DNA of 64,000 nucleotides from positions 3,844,001-3,908,000 of the forward strand of contig OZ004591.1 of the NCBI GenBank assembly GCA_963924555.1, written 5' to 3'. Source of the DNA: Crambe crambe. Taxonomy: Eukaryota; Porifera; Demospongiae; Poecilosclerida; Crambeidae. Below the pieces are notes generated by a model. It worked only from the letters and a program-made list of their open reading frames with translations, made no database searches and was not told where the DNA came from. Made by a program: the position numbers and the translations under genes. Position 1 is the first letter of the stretch. The number at the start of each line of letters is the position of its first letter. Positions 1 to 11,578 of the stretch are shown here, in pieces.

Positions 1-299
1 TACTCCAGTTAATTGTCAATATTTATACTGTTGCTCTACACCACAAAAAAAGATGCAGATCAGTTCACCTTGTAGTCTCACACAGCATTTCAGATAGAGT
101 AGGTAATGGTCGGCAGTCTGGAGAGTGCATTATATGGAGTATAGGCTATATAATACAGCTGGAATGCTTGCCCTTCTTTCGAATAAAGCCTTTATCCAAA
201 ATCGGCTCAATTTAAACACTGGAGAGTATCGTTTAGACATCGTTAAGGCTGAAATTGAAGCATTCTGATCGCTACTGGCAGCATGATGGATGTAACAGA

Positions 300-322
300 T
301 ACACACACACACACACACACAC
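300..322. repeat. (CA)n microsatellite
   Basis: A short perfect CA dinucleotide run in otherwise unannotated sequence at the left end of the window. Confidence 0.9.
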
Positions 323-449
323 AACTGACTACTGTAACCCTCTAGTGCATGCGTGCTGAGGGTTAATAACCTAGATCAGTCAGAACCAAGTAGATAGCTG
401 TAGTAATCAATCCTCATAGCTATTATGTTTTAACTTGCAGTTATGACTA

Positions 450-947
450 CCGTAATCGTATAAATTTTCGATGGGGTTTTATTTCCTTTTTTTTCGTAGT
501 CGCGATCAGAATCCTCGAAAATAATAAACGAAATCTTAGTGCTATGGACATTGCGCATGCGTGCGTGATGCGATATCGATAGCAGCTGGAAAAAAACCAT
601 ATGGAGCAGATGGTCCATGAGACAAAAGTATCATTACTGGGATCATGGCCGTTACCTGTCTCTCTTCTACAACGAAACATCTCGCCCGTAGCAGTCTAGA
701 TTTTAGTCTGGCGTCGCCAGCGCTTTTCTTCTTTTTGGGGGACTATATCTAGATTTCTCTGTAGTAGCCACGAATCACGAGAAGGTAGCCTCATGCGTGT
801 CACTCGGGCCCCAGCAGCTGGCAATGATGCGCATGCATTATTTTCCATGTGCTTGCTATGAAAATTAGACCTGCGGAAATTTTTTATTATAGGAACAGCT
901 CCGGAAATCACGAAATTTTAAACCTCTGAAAATTTATACGATTACGG
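450..947. mobile_element. MITE with 20 bp terminal inverted repeats and TA target duplication
   Basis: The ends CCGTAATCGTATAAATTTTC (450-469) and its exact reverse complement (928-947) are flanked by TA on both sides (448-449, 948-949). The interior also folds back, for example around GCGCATGCGTGCG and GATGCGCATGC. The duplicated sequence at about 18682 shows the empty site with a single TA. The TA duplication fits Tc1/mariner-type mobilisation; no transposase is encoded. Confidence 0.8.
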
Positions 948-1442
948 TAATTAAGAAACCTATACCTAGTATTCACTATCAGTGCCTCCAACCTATGAAG
1001 TTTGATTTCAGTATAAAATGCTCCCATTTTTCATGAATTTAAGTATTTTCAGCCATTTTATAAGTAAAATGTGTATAGTAAGTTTCTCTAAATTTCAGTA
1101 TTTTGCAATAAAAATACTGATGAATCAGAGGCTCTGCACTGTAATTATGACTTACTTATGAGCAATTGCAAGTCACTGATCTTCTCTTGTCTTGATAGGA
1201 AATTGAAGGCAATTTGAATATTATGACATTTGTCAGATTCACTTAATGGGTTCTTCTTAAACCTAATAATAATATTAAAGTGAACTAGTTCCTAGCTAGT
1301 AGAGTTTGCAATACCATTTGTGGTTGTTAAAGCAAGCAAAATTATATATTGCTATAGCTATTGCTATGATTGTATGCAAAAATTAATTAATGAAGCTATA
1401 TATAATTGCAATAGCTAGCATATGCATACTGGCTATGCTTAC

Positions 1443-1606
1443 TCTTTAATTTGTGGAATCTCCTTCTCAGGAGCCAGTGCTTTCAGAAGGTCCATGAGCA
1501 ATATGCCATCTGTGAAGTCAGTTTCCAGCTCAAGCTCATCCACTTGCTGACCTGCAGTCTTGAGCATATATTTCAGCCAGTTGGTGGTGGTGGTCTTTTC
1601 ACTCAT
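1443..1606 (-). pseudogene. Duplicate of filamin first coding exon (solo copy, or first exon of a tandem paralogue)
   Basis: The peptide from MSEKTTTTNWLK to EKEIPQIK is the same as the exon at 18999-19162 apart from one residue (K for N near the end), and the splice donor GA|GTAAGC is intact. It lies 2.5 kb beyond the 3' end of the filamin-like gene, on the same strand. No downstream exons can be present in the 1.4 kb that remain to the window edge that I can recognise. It is either an orphan duplicated exon or the first exon of a second filamin-like gene running off the left end. Intact coding and donor argue that it may still be used. Confidence 0.6.
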
Positions 1607-2189
1607 TGCAAGATGTTGCCTATCGCTTTCCAGGATCAACTGAATTTTCTCTGAGTCGTAGTAGCATAATTATATCTACGGTAGTAGGCGGATCTAGCCT
1701 CGCCAGACTAGATCCAAGGAGGGACTTGTTTGTTTGTGGGGGGTGAACTCTATTAATTAGTCAGCAATATATGTGTGCGAGTTCTATATTAGCTCGATCT
1801 CGATCTCCCGCGAGCCGCCCCGCGAAATTCGCGCGCAATCCATGACTTTAGCCACATGATCTGGGGAACTACCCATCCCACTCACAGGAAAGACTAGATG
1901 AATTGGTAATGAAATTCAATCCTCACACTAGTTGGAGCCAGTTAGCTACTTAGTGGTCGCAGCTATGTTTGTGTGGCAGTGGAAACTGACTCTCCAAAAA
2001 CTAAGGGCAAAAACCAAAAGCCAAAGGGTCAATGCACAAAAGTAAATCTTCACACTCTCCTTGATGGAGTGCGGGTAGCTGTATATCCTACATCGTCAGC
2101 TGTGAAGAGTGGAGACTCTCCAAAGCCTAAGGGCAAACACAATACCGGTATTCTTTTGATACCTGAAGAAAAGACAACCTCTCTATAAT

Positions 2190-2345
2190 GGACAGCTCAA
2201 GCTCATCTATTTGCTGACCTGCAGTCTTGAGTTTAACCAGTTGGTGGCGGCAGTCTTTTCACTCATATTATTTATATATTGACAAGATGTTGCATATAGT
2301 TTTCCTGAATTTTCTCTAATTGAGAAGTGATCTATATACCACGAC
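2190..2345 (-). pseudogene. Decayed third copy of the filamin first exon
   Basis: On the minus strand the peptide MSEKTAATNWL is still visible, then a deletion of about 7 bp shifts the frame and a stop follows. There is also a small insertion just upstream of the ATG. The DNA upstream (to about 2690) repeats the upstream region of the other two copies, including the words equivalent to 1973-2190. The copy is clearly non-coding now. Confidence 0.75.
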
Positions 2346-2690
2346 TTTGCTCAGTTATTATTTGCAGAATTCATAGTCATTCCAGTCATACTTTCGGCTA
2401 AACTCATATTCTGCAGTGGAGCCACTATCTATTACATGATAATGGAACTAGCTATGTCAATGTAGGAAAGACTAGGAATTTGTAATGAAGGTATACTTTT
2501 CAATGCACCAAAGTAAATCTTCATTCACACTCTGTTTGATGGAGTTAGCCTGTAGTTGTATGTCCTACATCATCAGCTGTGAAGAGTGGAAACTCTCCAA
2601 AACCTAAGGGAAAAAACACAATATATTCTTTTGATACCTGAAGAAAGGACAACCTCTCTATAGCTAATGGACAAAAGACCTGGTTGTTCA

Positions 2691-4158
2691 TTTGGAGGTT
2701 CTGTATACCAAAACTAATTTCAAGGCTTTTTTACAATACCCAGCTATGACTACTGTCATCGAATTAATGATTTCTACATGATTGTAAGCACCTAATTTCT
2801 TCTATATAGCTAGTAGCTACACACCACTCCAATCCAGAACACATGTTAATTATGGTGCCAAATTTTAATGTATGGCATATTTACACTAATTGCTGATCTA
2901 TAATAGTGTAAGAATATAGGTTTCTTTTTTTGTGTGGTCACTGGTGCAGTGGTAATTTTGAATTGAACTGTAGCTTTTCAACTGGGGGAAATAATTATTA
3001 CCCATCATTTTGTCATTTGGTCTTCTTACAGAAGTAATTTTGTATAGAGCGGATTATTATAACTACATTGGTACTTTTGGATTGTCTTTGTTGAGAGGTT
3101 TGTTCACATCAGAGGTTTCGCTGTAGTTTCTACCTGGATATAATATAAGTGGGATAAGTCCTGGGATTCTCAAGGTATGAAACTTCTTCTAATTACTATA
3201 AGGGAGTTTCTGATGCTGCAATTTCCGCTGTATCAAATGTACAACCTAGTCATAGAGCCAAGCCTATTGGTTTACCACTTTGAGGAAAGTACAAATTCCC
3301 ATTCATGACCAGTGTCTGTGATCATATGGCTATTAGATATCTGTGGTTTTCCCACAGGCAGGCATTGATATTTAAACCCACATTCTATACTTGATATAGC
3401 TACGTACATTCCACAGTGTGAGATAACTGCTCATGGTGTCATATTTGTCGGTAGATTGGCTTATCAAAGTGCTTTGTGGTTTCTTTGCCTAGAAAACAAT
3501 GTACCAATTACTCATTCACATGTACTCCCATGATTGCAATATGAGAATTTGCTTAGCTAAACACATGCGCTAAAAAAATATCCATGAAAGAACTGGTTCC
3601 AATGTAATCAGCTAACCTTCTTTTTGATCTCAACAAACTGGACTGCTGGTCCACTGAGTCAGCAGACCTGTCTGAAGGTCCATTGTAGCTAATCAACGGA
3701 CCGGTCCAGCGGTCTGCAGCAATCAATGGACTAGTCTGGTGGTCTGCTGTAATCTGTGGACCACTGGACAGGTCTGTTGATCCACTGTAAACAAATGGAC
3801 CAGTCTAGTGAAGTTCACTCTCTTGTCGCTGAACTTTTTTGAACTGCACACAGCCATCCCTACTTATCTTTTTTATTGGAATTATACTTATGAGAAGTAG
3901 AAATTTATTTTTGGCTGATTCCATAGGACAAAAATAGCACTCATTTTAAAGAATGTAATTGGAGAGGCCGCATAAAGTCATTGCATGTGTCTGTGGCTAA
4001 TAGTTTCAATGTTTCCAGAGACCCATTAAAATTATTATTTATGGTACAAGATTTCTTGGCTGAGTGCAAGCAATTTTATGGAATAAAATATGCAAAAAAG
4101 ATTACTAGTAAATATACAGTGAAAGTGTATCATAGTTATATTTTATTCTTGCTGGTAG
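2691..4158. other. Intergenic DNA downstream of the filamin-like gene
   Basis: No gene seen. Up to about 3365 it belongs to the segmental duplication. Positions 3640-3810 hold a loose array of words such as GGTCTGCTG and GGACC with internal complementarity. The stretch next to 4158 supplies the likely polyadenylation signal of the filamin-like gene (minus strand, 4142-4147). Confidence 0.6.
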
Positions 4159-7100
4159 CTATAATGTATCTTGAGGTTTGATGTCGACCACAAAGGGAGA
4201 GCCTTTGTAGTCATCAGATCCTTTGATATGTTCACCACACCACAAAATATTGATGGTGTACAATCCAGTATCAGTTGGATCATAACGAACAAGCATAGTG
4301 CGATTGTTAACAGGGTGACATCTCATTTTCGTCCTGAAAGTCCCCATAGCACCACTGATACTAACCTCCAACTTTCCATCTCCAGCACCTCCAGTTTCAA
4401 TAGTGAAATTCCCTTCTTGCCCAATCCTTCCATCCTTGAGACCTGGTCCATATGCTCTGACTTTTTTGGGTAGAATATCTGGAGGAGAATCTGCCAGAAA
4501 TATTGGAAAATCAAGATCGGTTGATTGTAGCAGGCTATGGTCTTCTTCGACTTCTTGATCACTAGACAATTCAAATATGGCATCATATGGACTAAGAATG
4601 ACATGTTCCTCAGCCAGCTTGATAGAGATTTGATTGTTGCTCTCCATCTTTGGGGCAATTTTGACTGAATAAGTGCTTCCTACTTCTTTGTTTGGTGGAA
4701 TGATAGCACAAGATTCAGGATGGCTAGAGACTTCTAAAGCACGAGATATAGGATGACCAGAGACTTCCAAAGCACGAGATGTAGGATTGCCATAGACTTC
4801 CAAAATGTCTTCTTCGTTCTGATCGGAGTAAAAGTGAAACTCATAAGGATGGCCAAGAAAGCAGTGCACACTCTCAAGATATACTTTGTTGGTAAAATAA
4901 AAGTTCTCAGCTGTGTAATCAAATTGGAAAGGATCACCAGGAATGGGGAAGCCGTTCCATAAAATGGTGATGTCATATTTTCCAGAAACAGTAGGACACA
5001 CTTTACACTGGTATTCAGAATTCTTTTGTCTATGCAGATTGATTTCAGCATCCCCTGGTCCTTCAGCTTTGACTGTAAGCTCTCCATGACTGCCCTGCTT
5101 AGTCGCTATGATGAAGGTGACTGTACCAGATAGAAGCAACTTTGATTCAAAGATGTGGTTTAAATCTCTAACTTCAACCCTTGAAGCAGCATCCCTTGCC
5201 TGCTGAACTCTCTCACTAAAGTCGTATGCATTGATAGTAACAGGGCATCCAGGAATAGGAACTCCAGCCCACTTGATAATCATTTCATATTTTCCAGCGA
5301 CTTTTGGAGTGAATTTGATTGTATAGAGACCAAGAGGATCTTCAACATGATTGAATAATTCTGTGCTTCTTCCATCTGGAGGCGCAGTAATATGCACATG
5401 CATATCACCACTACCAGCTTTGGTGACGTCAATCTTGAGAGAAACTTCTTCGCCGATATATGCTCTATCAGGAGCTTTAACAATTTTGCAGGCTGAGGAA
5501 TCACTCTCGATAATCTCCAACTTAAAAGGACTGCCATGAATATCTTTGTCCTTATGCTTGATATGGATGTGATGAAGCCCTGTTTTCTCAGCTTTTAAAA
5601 TGAAGTAAGTCTTGTTTTCCCTTCCTTTTCTTACATTGAGGGTAGTACCAGTGCAGCTCTTGTCATGAATGGCATAGAAAAGAAGATCCTCTGTGTTATC
5701 ATCGGGAAGATACTGGATCAAGTAGAGTTTTGTGATGGGATGAGTGGGAATCTTTTCTGCTGGGGCTTCTATGTATTCGATAAAGAATGGACCATGAGGC
5801 ATGCTCTCGTGCGTCTTCCTATCTGTCAGAATGAGGTTGATGGTGAAGGGAGAACCTTTAATGTCCACTCCATTCCATAGCACTCTGACTATGAAAACAT
5901 CAGGCTTTGGAGGAACGAAGCGAATATTATACTTGTCCTCAGCCACAGAGAGAGTTGTAGGTATTTCACCAGTCGAATTTCCTTTGCAAATAGCTGTTAG
6001 AGTACCTTTGCCTCCTTTGGAGGTGTCAAAACAAGTACCAATGGCTTGGCCAGCTTCTATTGTAGTAGGCGGTGGCTCACAAATGAGGATATTCATGGCA
6101 CTATTGCTGACTCTGAATGGAGCTCCAGGAACATTCTCCCCTCCCCATGTGACATTCATGGTGTACATTTCACTGATGTTGGGCATAAATGAGAGGACAT
6201 ATTTATGTGGCTCAGTTTCTTTCACAAGCACATCCTTTTCACCAGTCTCATCACCAACAGCAGAGACAGCAATAGCACCATTGCCAGCATTAGAAGCATC
6301 CACATAGAAAACTATCGGTTCAGTTGGATCAATTGGAACTTCAGGACCATTGACAATACACCTTGAAGCATCAGGAGGGATGAGGTTGATCTCGAAAGGA
6401 GAACCTTTGATATTTTCAGACATCCAATAGACATTCAAGACATAAATGTCATCTTCAGGGGGAGTAAAGGCGAGCACATATTTCTTAGGTTCCTGTTCCT
6501 TCTCAGTTATGTTAACTGAACCTTTGCTTCCACTGCACGAGGCACTGAGTTTGCCAGCACCAGCATTTTCAGCATTCACATCAAAAGTGACAGGTTCAGA
6601 CGACCCTACTTTATAAAAAGGCCCTGCGCACACCACTTTGTCAGCTTGTGGCTTGTCTTCAATACAAAGCTTAAAAGGTGACCCTGGGACATGTTCCTCA
6701 TCCACTTGGATATTCAGTATGTAATCATCTGGCATACTTGCAGTGAGGATTACTCTGAATTGACAACTTCCATAATTTTAAAAAAAATCAATAGAAGGCT
6801 CTAGTCCAGTACGAATGCCCTTACATGTTACCATGACTTCATCTTGCAAGACACTGCGTGCTATCACTTGGGTCTCTGCTATCACTTTGAATTCGTATGG
6901 CACTCCAACGAGATATGCACTCACAGGTGGTTCTGTAACAACTGTTCTATTGACAAAGATCTCAAAGGTTCCGACATCTGGAATGTGATGACCATCAAAG
7001 AGTATAGTTATAGCATGCTGGGTTGCTTGTGTTGGCAGGAAACTAACAAGGTAATGTTTTCCTCCTTGGTCCACTACACTAACTTTCTCTTCACCTTTCC

Positions 7101-10100
7101 TGCCGATAACAAGTATGGTGATTTCACCATCTCCAGCATGATTTGCTGATACCACAAACTTTGCGGTTTCGTTAACTTTGTAAGTAGCATCCTTAATGGC
7201 GGCTACATCAAGCTCAACCTTGCTAGGGTCATTGACAGTGAACTCAAACTCTTCACCATAATAAAGGATAGCACAACCATCAAAAGTAATCTCAACCTTC
7301 AGAGAACCAACCTCTGTTGGAGTAAAATCAACACAAAAGATTCCATTGCCACTATCTTTGATGGCACAAGAATTTGACACAGTTGGACCGCGTGCCAAGG
7401 CTTTCAATTCCCCAAAACCAGCTTTACTGGTGTCAACATTGATGGAATACTTCTCCCCAGCTTGAAGCCTAGCACTCTGGGTGAAATTTAGTCCAACTTG
7501 AACCTTAGTGGGGTCATTGACAGTGAACTCAAATGGACTCTTGGGGATGGCAACTCCATCGAAACTAACCTTGATTTTCAAAGGACCCACTTTTTGGGGG
7601 GTGAAATCAACTAGATGGACTCCATTGCCAATGTCTTTAACAGAGAGAGATTTAGGCCCAGTGGGACCATGTTCAGTCACCTTCAATGCCCCAAAACCAG
7701 CTTCAGTAGTGTCAATACTGAAAGAATAGCTCTTACTAACTTGAAGTCTACCTTCAGGGAGGTTCACCACCTTGACCTTAGTGGGGTCATTGACAGTGAA
7801 CTCAAAAGGGCTCTGAAGGATAGCATCACCATCAAAAGTGACTTTAACTTTTAAAGGACCAACCTCCAATGGAGTAAACTCAACATAATAGATTCCATTA
7901 CCACAGTCTTTGATGGCACAAGAATCAGACACAGTTGGACCATCTGCCAAGGCTTTCAATTCCCCTAAACCAGCTTTACTGGTGTAGACATTGATGGAAT
8001 ACTTCTCCCCAGCTTGAATCCTAGCACTCTGGGGTCCAACTTGAATCTTAGTGAGATCTTTGCCAACAGTGAACTCAAATGGACTATTGGGGATGGCAAC
8101 TCCATCGAATCTAACCTCGATTTTCAGAGGACCCACTTTTTGGGGGGTGAAGTTAACAACTCCATTGCCAATAACAGAGAGAGATTTAGGCCCAGTGGGG
8201 CCATGTGCAGTCACCTTCAATTCCCCAAAACCAGCTTCAGTAGTGTCAATACTGAAAGAATAGCTCTTACTAATTTGAAGTTTACCTTCAGGGAGGTTCA
8301 CCACCTTGACCTTAGTGGGATCATTGACAGTGAACTCAAATGGACTGTTGGGGATGGCAACTCCATCGAATCTAACTTCAATTTTCAAAGGACCCACTTT
8401 TAGGGGGGTGAAATGGACTCCATTGCCAATAACAGAAAGAGATTTAGGCCCAGTGTGGCCATGTGCAGTCACCTTCAATTCCCCAAAACCAGCTTCAGTA
8501 GTATCAATACTGAAAGAATAACTCTTACTAACTTGAAGTCTACCTTCAGGGAGGTTCACTACCTTGACCTTAGTGGGGTCATTGACAGTGAATTCAAAAG
8601 GGTTATGAGGGACAGAATCACCATCAAAAGTGACGTCAACTTTGAAAGGACCAACTTTCGATGGAGTAAGATCAACAAAATAGATTCCATTACCACTATC
8701 TTTGATGACACAAGAAGCAGAACCGTGTGCCAAGGCTTCCAATTTCCCAAAACCAGCTTTACTGGTGTCGACATTGATGGAATACTTCTCCCCAGCCCGA
8801 ATCCTAGCACTCTGGGGTCCAACTTGAATCTTAGTGGGGTCTTTGATACTGAACTTGAATGGACTCTTGGGGATGGTAACTCCATCGAAACTGACCTTGA
8901 TTTTCGAAGGACCCACTTTTTGGGGGATGAAATCAACTAGATGGACTCCATTACCAATGTCTTTAACAGAGAGAGATTTAGGCCCAGTGGGACCATGTGC
9001 AGTCACCTTCAATTCCCCCAAACCAGCTTCAGTAGTGTCAATATTGAAAGAATAGCTCTTACTAACCTGAAGTCTACCTTCAGGGAGGTTCACCACCTTG
9101 ACCTTAGTGGGGTCATTGACAGTGAACTCAAAAGGGCTCTGAAGGATAGCATCACCATCAAAAGTGACTTTAACTTTTAAAGGACCAACCTTCAATGGAG
9201 TAAAATCAACACAATAGATTCCATTACCGCAATCTTTGATTACACAAGAATCAGACACAGTTGGACTGTCTGCCAAGGCTTTCAATTTCCCCAAACCAGC
9301 TTTACTAGTGTCGACATTGATGGAATACTTCTCCCCAGCTTGAATCCTAGCACTCTGGGGTCCAACTTGAATCTTAGTGGGATCATTGCCAACAGTGAAC
9401 TCAAATGGACTCTTGGGGATGGCAACTCCATCGAATCTAACCTCGATTTTCAAAGGACCCACTTTTGGGGGGGGGTGAAATCAACTCCATTGCCAATAAC
9501 AGAGAGAGATTTAGGCCCAGTGGGGCCATGTCCAGTCACCTTCACTTCCCCAAAACCAGCTTCAGTAGTGTCAATACTGAAAGAATAGCTCTTACTAATT
9601 TGAAGCTTACCTTCAGGGAGGTTCACCACCTTGACCTTAGTGGGGTCATTGACAGTGAACTCAAAAGGGCTCTGAAAGATAGCATCACCATCAAAAGTGA
9701 CTTCAACTTTTAAAGGACCAACCTTCAATGGAGTAAAATCAACACAATAGATTCCATTACCACAATCTTTGATGGCACAAGAATCAGACACAGTTGGACC
9801 ATCTGCCAAGGCTTTCAATTCCCCCAAACCAGCTTTACTCGTGTCAACATTGATGGAATACTTCGCTCCAGCTTGAATCCTAGCACTCTGGGGTCCAACT
9901 TGAACCTTAGTGGGGTCATTGACACTGAACTTAAATGGACTCTTGGGGATGGCAACTCCATCGAAAGTAACCTCGATTTTCACATGACCCACTTTTTTGG
10001 GGATGAAGTTGACTGAATTGACTCCATTGCCAGTGTCTTTAACAGAGAGAGATTTAGGCCCAGTGGGGCCATGTGCAGTCGCTTTCAATTCTCCAAAACC

Positions 10101-11578
10101 AGCTTCAGTAGTATCAATGCTGAGAGAATAGATCTTACTAACTCTAAGTCTACCTTCAGGGCGGTTCACCACCTTGACCTTAGAGGGGTCATTGACAGTG
10201 AATTCAAAAGGGTTATGAACAGCACCACCATCAAAATTGATTTCAACTTTCAAAGGACCAACCTTCAATGGAGTAAAATCAATACAATTGCCACTGTCTT
10301 TAATGGCATGAGAATCAGTTTGACCATGTCCCAAATGTTTCAATCCCCCAAAACCGGCTTTACTGGTGTCGACATCGATGGAATACTTCTCCCCAGCTTG
10401 AAGCCTAGCACTCTGAGGTCCAACTTGAGTCTTAGTGGGATCTTCGTCGAGAGTGAACTCAAATGGACTCTTGGGGATGGCAACTCCATCGAAATTAACC
10501 TCAATTTTCAAAGGAGTCACTTTTTGGGGGGTGAAATCAACTAAATGGACTCCATTGCCAATATCTTTAACAGAGAGAGATTTAGGCCCAATGAGGCCAT
10601 GTGCAGTCACCTTCAATTCCCCCAAACCAGCTTCAGTAGTGTCAATACTGAAAGAATAGCTCTTATTAACTTCAAGTCTACCTTCAGGGAGGTTCACCAC
10701 CTTGACCTTAGTGGGGTCCCCAGCTTGAAGTCTAACTTTTTGCAAGGAGTTTAGTACCTTAGTGGGGGGATCATGTGCTGAGGCTTTCGATACCCCATGT
10801 TGATTGGCTTCACTGGTGTCAACATTGAGACTATTAGCTTGAATGACTGAAGGATCTGATAGGAGAGTAGCATTCTTTAACTGTGTGACATATGTAGACC
10901 ATATGAATTTCAAGGCCACATCATTTTTTGCTTCAGAGGGAGAGATTTTGCCTATTCCCAAAAGCCTATCTGCAGCATCCATTGCTTCTTGGCAGCAATC
11001 ATCAAAACTCATCTGATTACATTTGAATTTCCTTTTAGTCAAGACTTCAATAAGGGCAGCAAGAACACTGCCATCTCTCCAGTCAGTGGTGAAGTTGGAG
11101 ACTCTGGGTCCATGAGGAAATTTAGAATTCACCCAGGCAAGGAGAAAGTGCAGTTCACGGTCACAGAATCCTGATATATATGTCATGACAGAGAACTCAT
11201 CTGGCAGATGCACTGCTAGATCTTCTGGACGTAGGACCTTTGGGACTTTCAGCTCACTTTCTGCAAGATCCATTGCACGTTGTATATTATCAAGCCACCT
11301 ATCTGGATTGAGAGAGGCATGGTTTGGGATTAGACCAGGTTTGCAGTGATCTACCAAAGCTGATAGAAGCAATCCATCCCTCCATTTGGTAGTAAAGTTG
11401 GTGATGTCTTCTGTTTGCAGCAAGGCTTTGACCCAACCTAGAAGAGTCTCCTTTGCCTGACTTTCTGGACTAGAGTTACTGCCAGCAATCTGGTAATGTC
11501 CAATCTGGTACCGGAATATTACCACCCTAAGTAATTGCAGGATGTGCCCGATTTTACCTCCACTTATATCCCTGGGAC
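4159..11578 (-). CDS. Giant last exon of the filamin-like gene: end of CH1, CH2, CH3 and all filamin repeats
   Basis: The acceptor TTTCTTGCAG is followed by coding that reads PRDISGGKIGHILQLLRVV, the C-terminal helix of CH1, upstream of the first methionine of the long open frame. CH2 starts at SPESQAKETLLGWV and CH3 at RELHFLLAWVNSKF. After a short decayed repeat come about 13 repeats of two alternating types, one unusual repeat (about 6960-7230), then eight or nine diverged repeats down to 4159. The last repeat holds a small duplication around KGSDDYKGSPF. There is no intron in 7.4 kb although other genes here are intron-dense, so retro-insertion or exon fusion of repeats is possible; internal tandem duplication is certain. 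Confidence 0.85.

Larger units (their letters stand above)
358..3365. repeat. Segmental duplication, left copy (partner 18593-20475)
   Basis: From the shared words beginning CCTAGATCAGTCAGAACC (near 373 and 18608) to those ending near 3360 and 20475 the two regions align in order: flank, CH exon, upstream region, and a shared downstream tract containing TACTTTTGGATTGTCTTT. The left copy is longer because it holds a MITE at 450-947 and an extra tandem copy of exon plus upstream DNA at about 2190-2690. The right copy is the 5' end of the filamin-like gene. Confidence 0.75.

Noticed and set aside
1973-2188. Small plus-strand open frame (KTKGKNQKPKG)
   Set aside because: It lies in the duplicated upstream region and is not kept open in the other two copies.
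7508-10754. Many plus-strand open frames opposite the filamin exon
   Set aside because: They recur with the filamin module period and are shadows of the coding array on the other strand.
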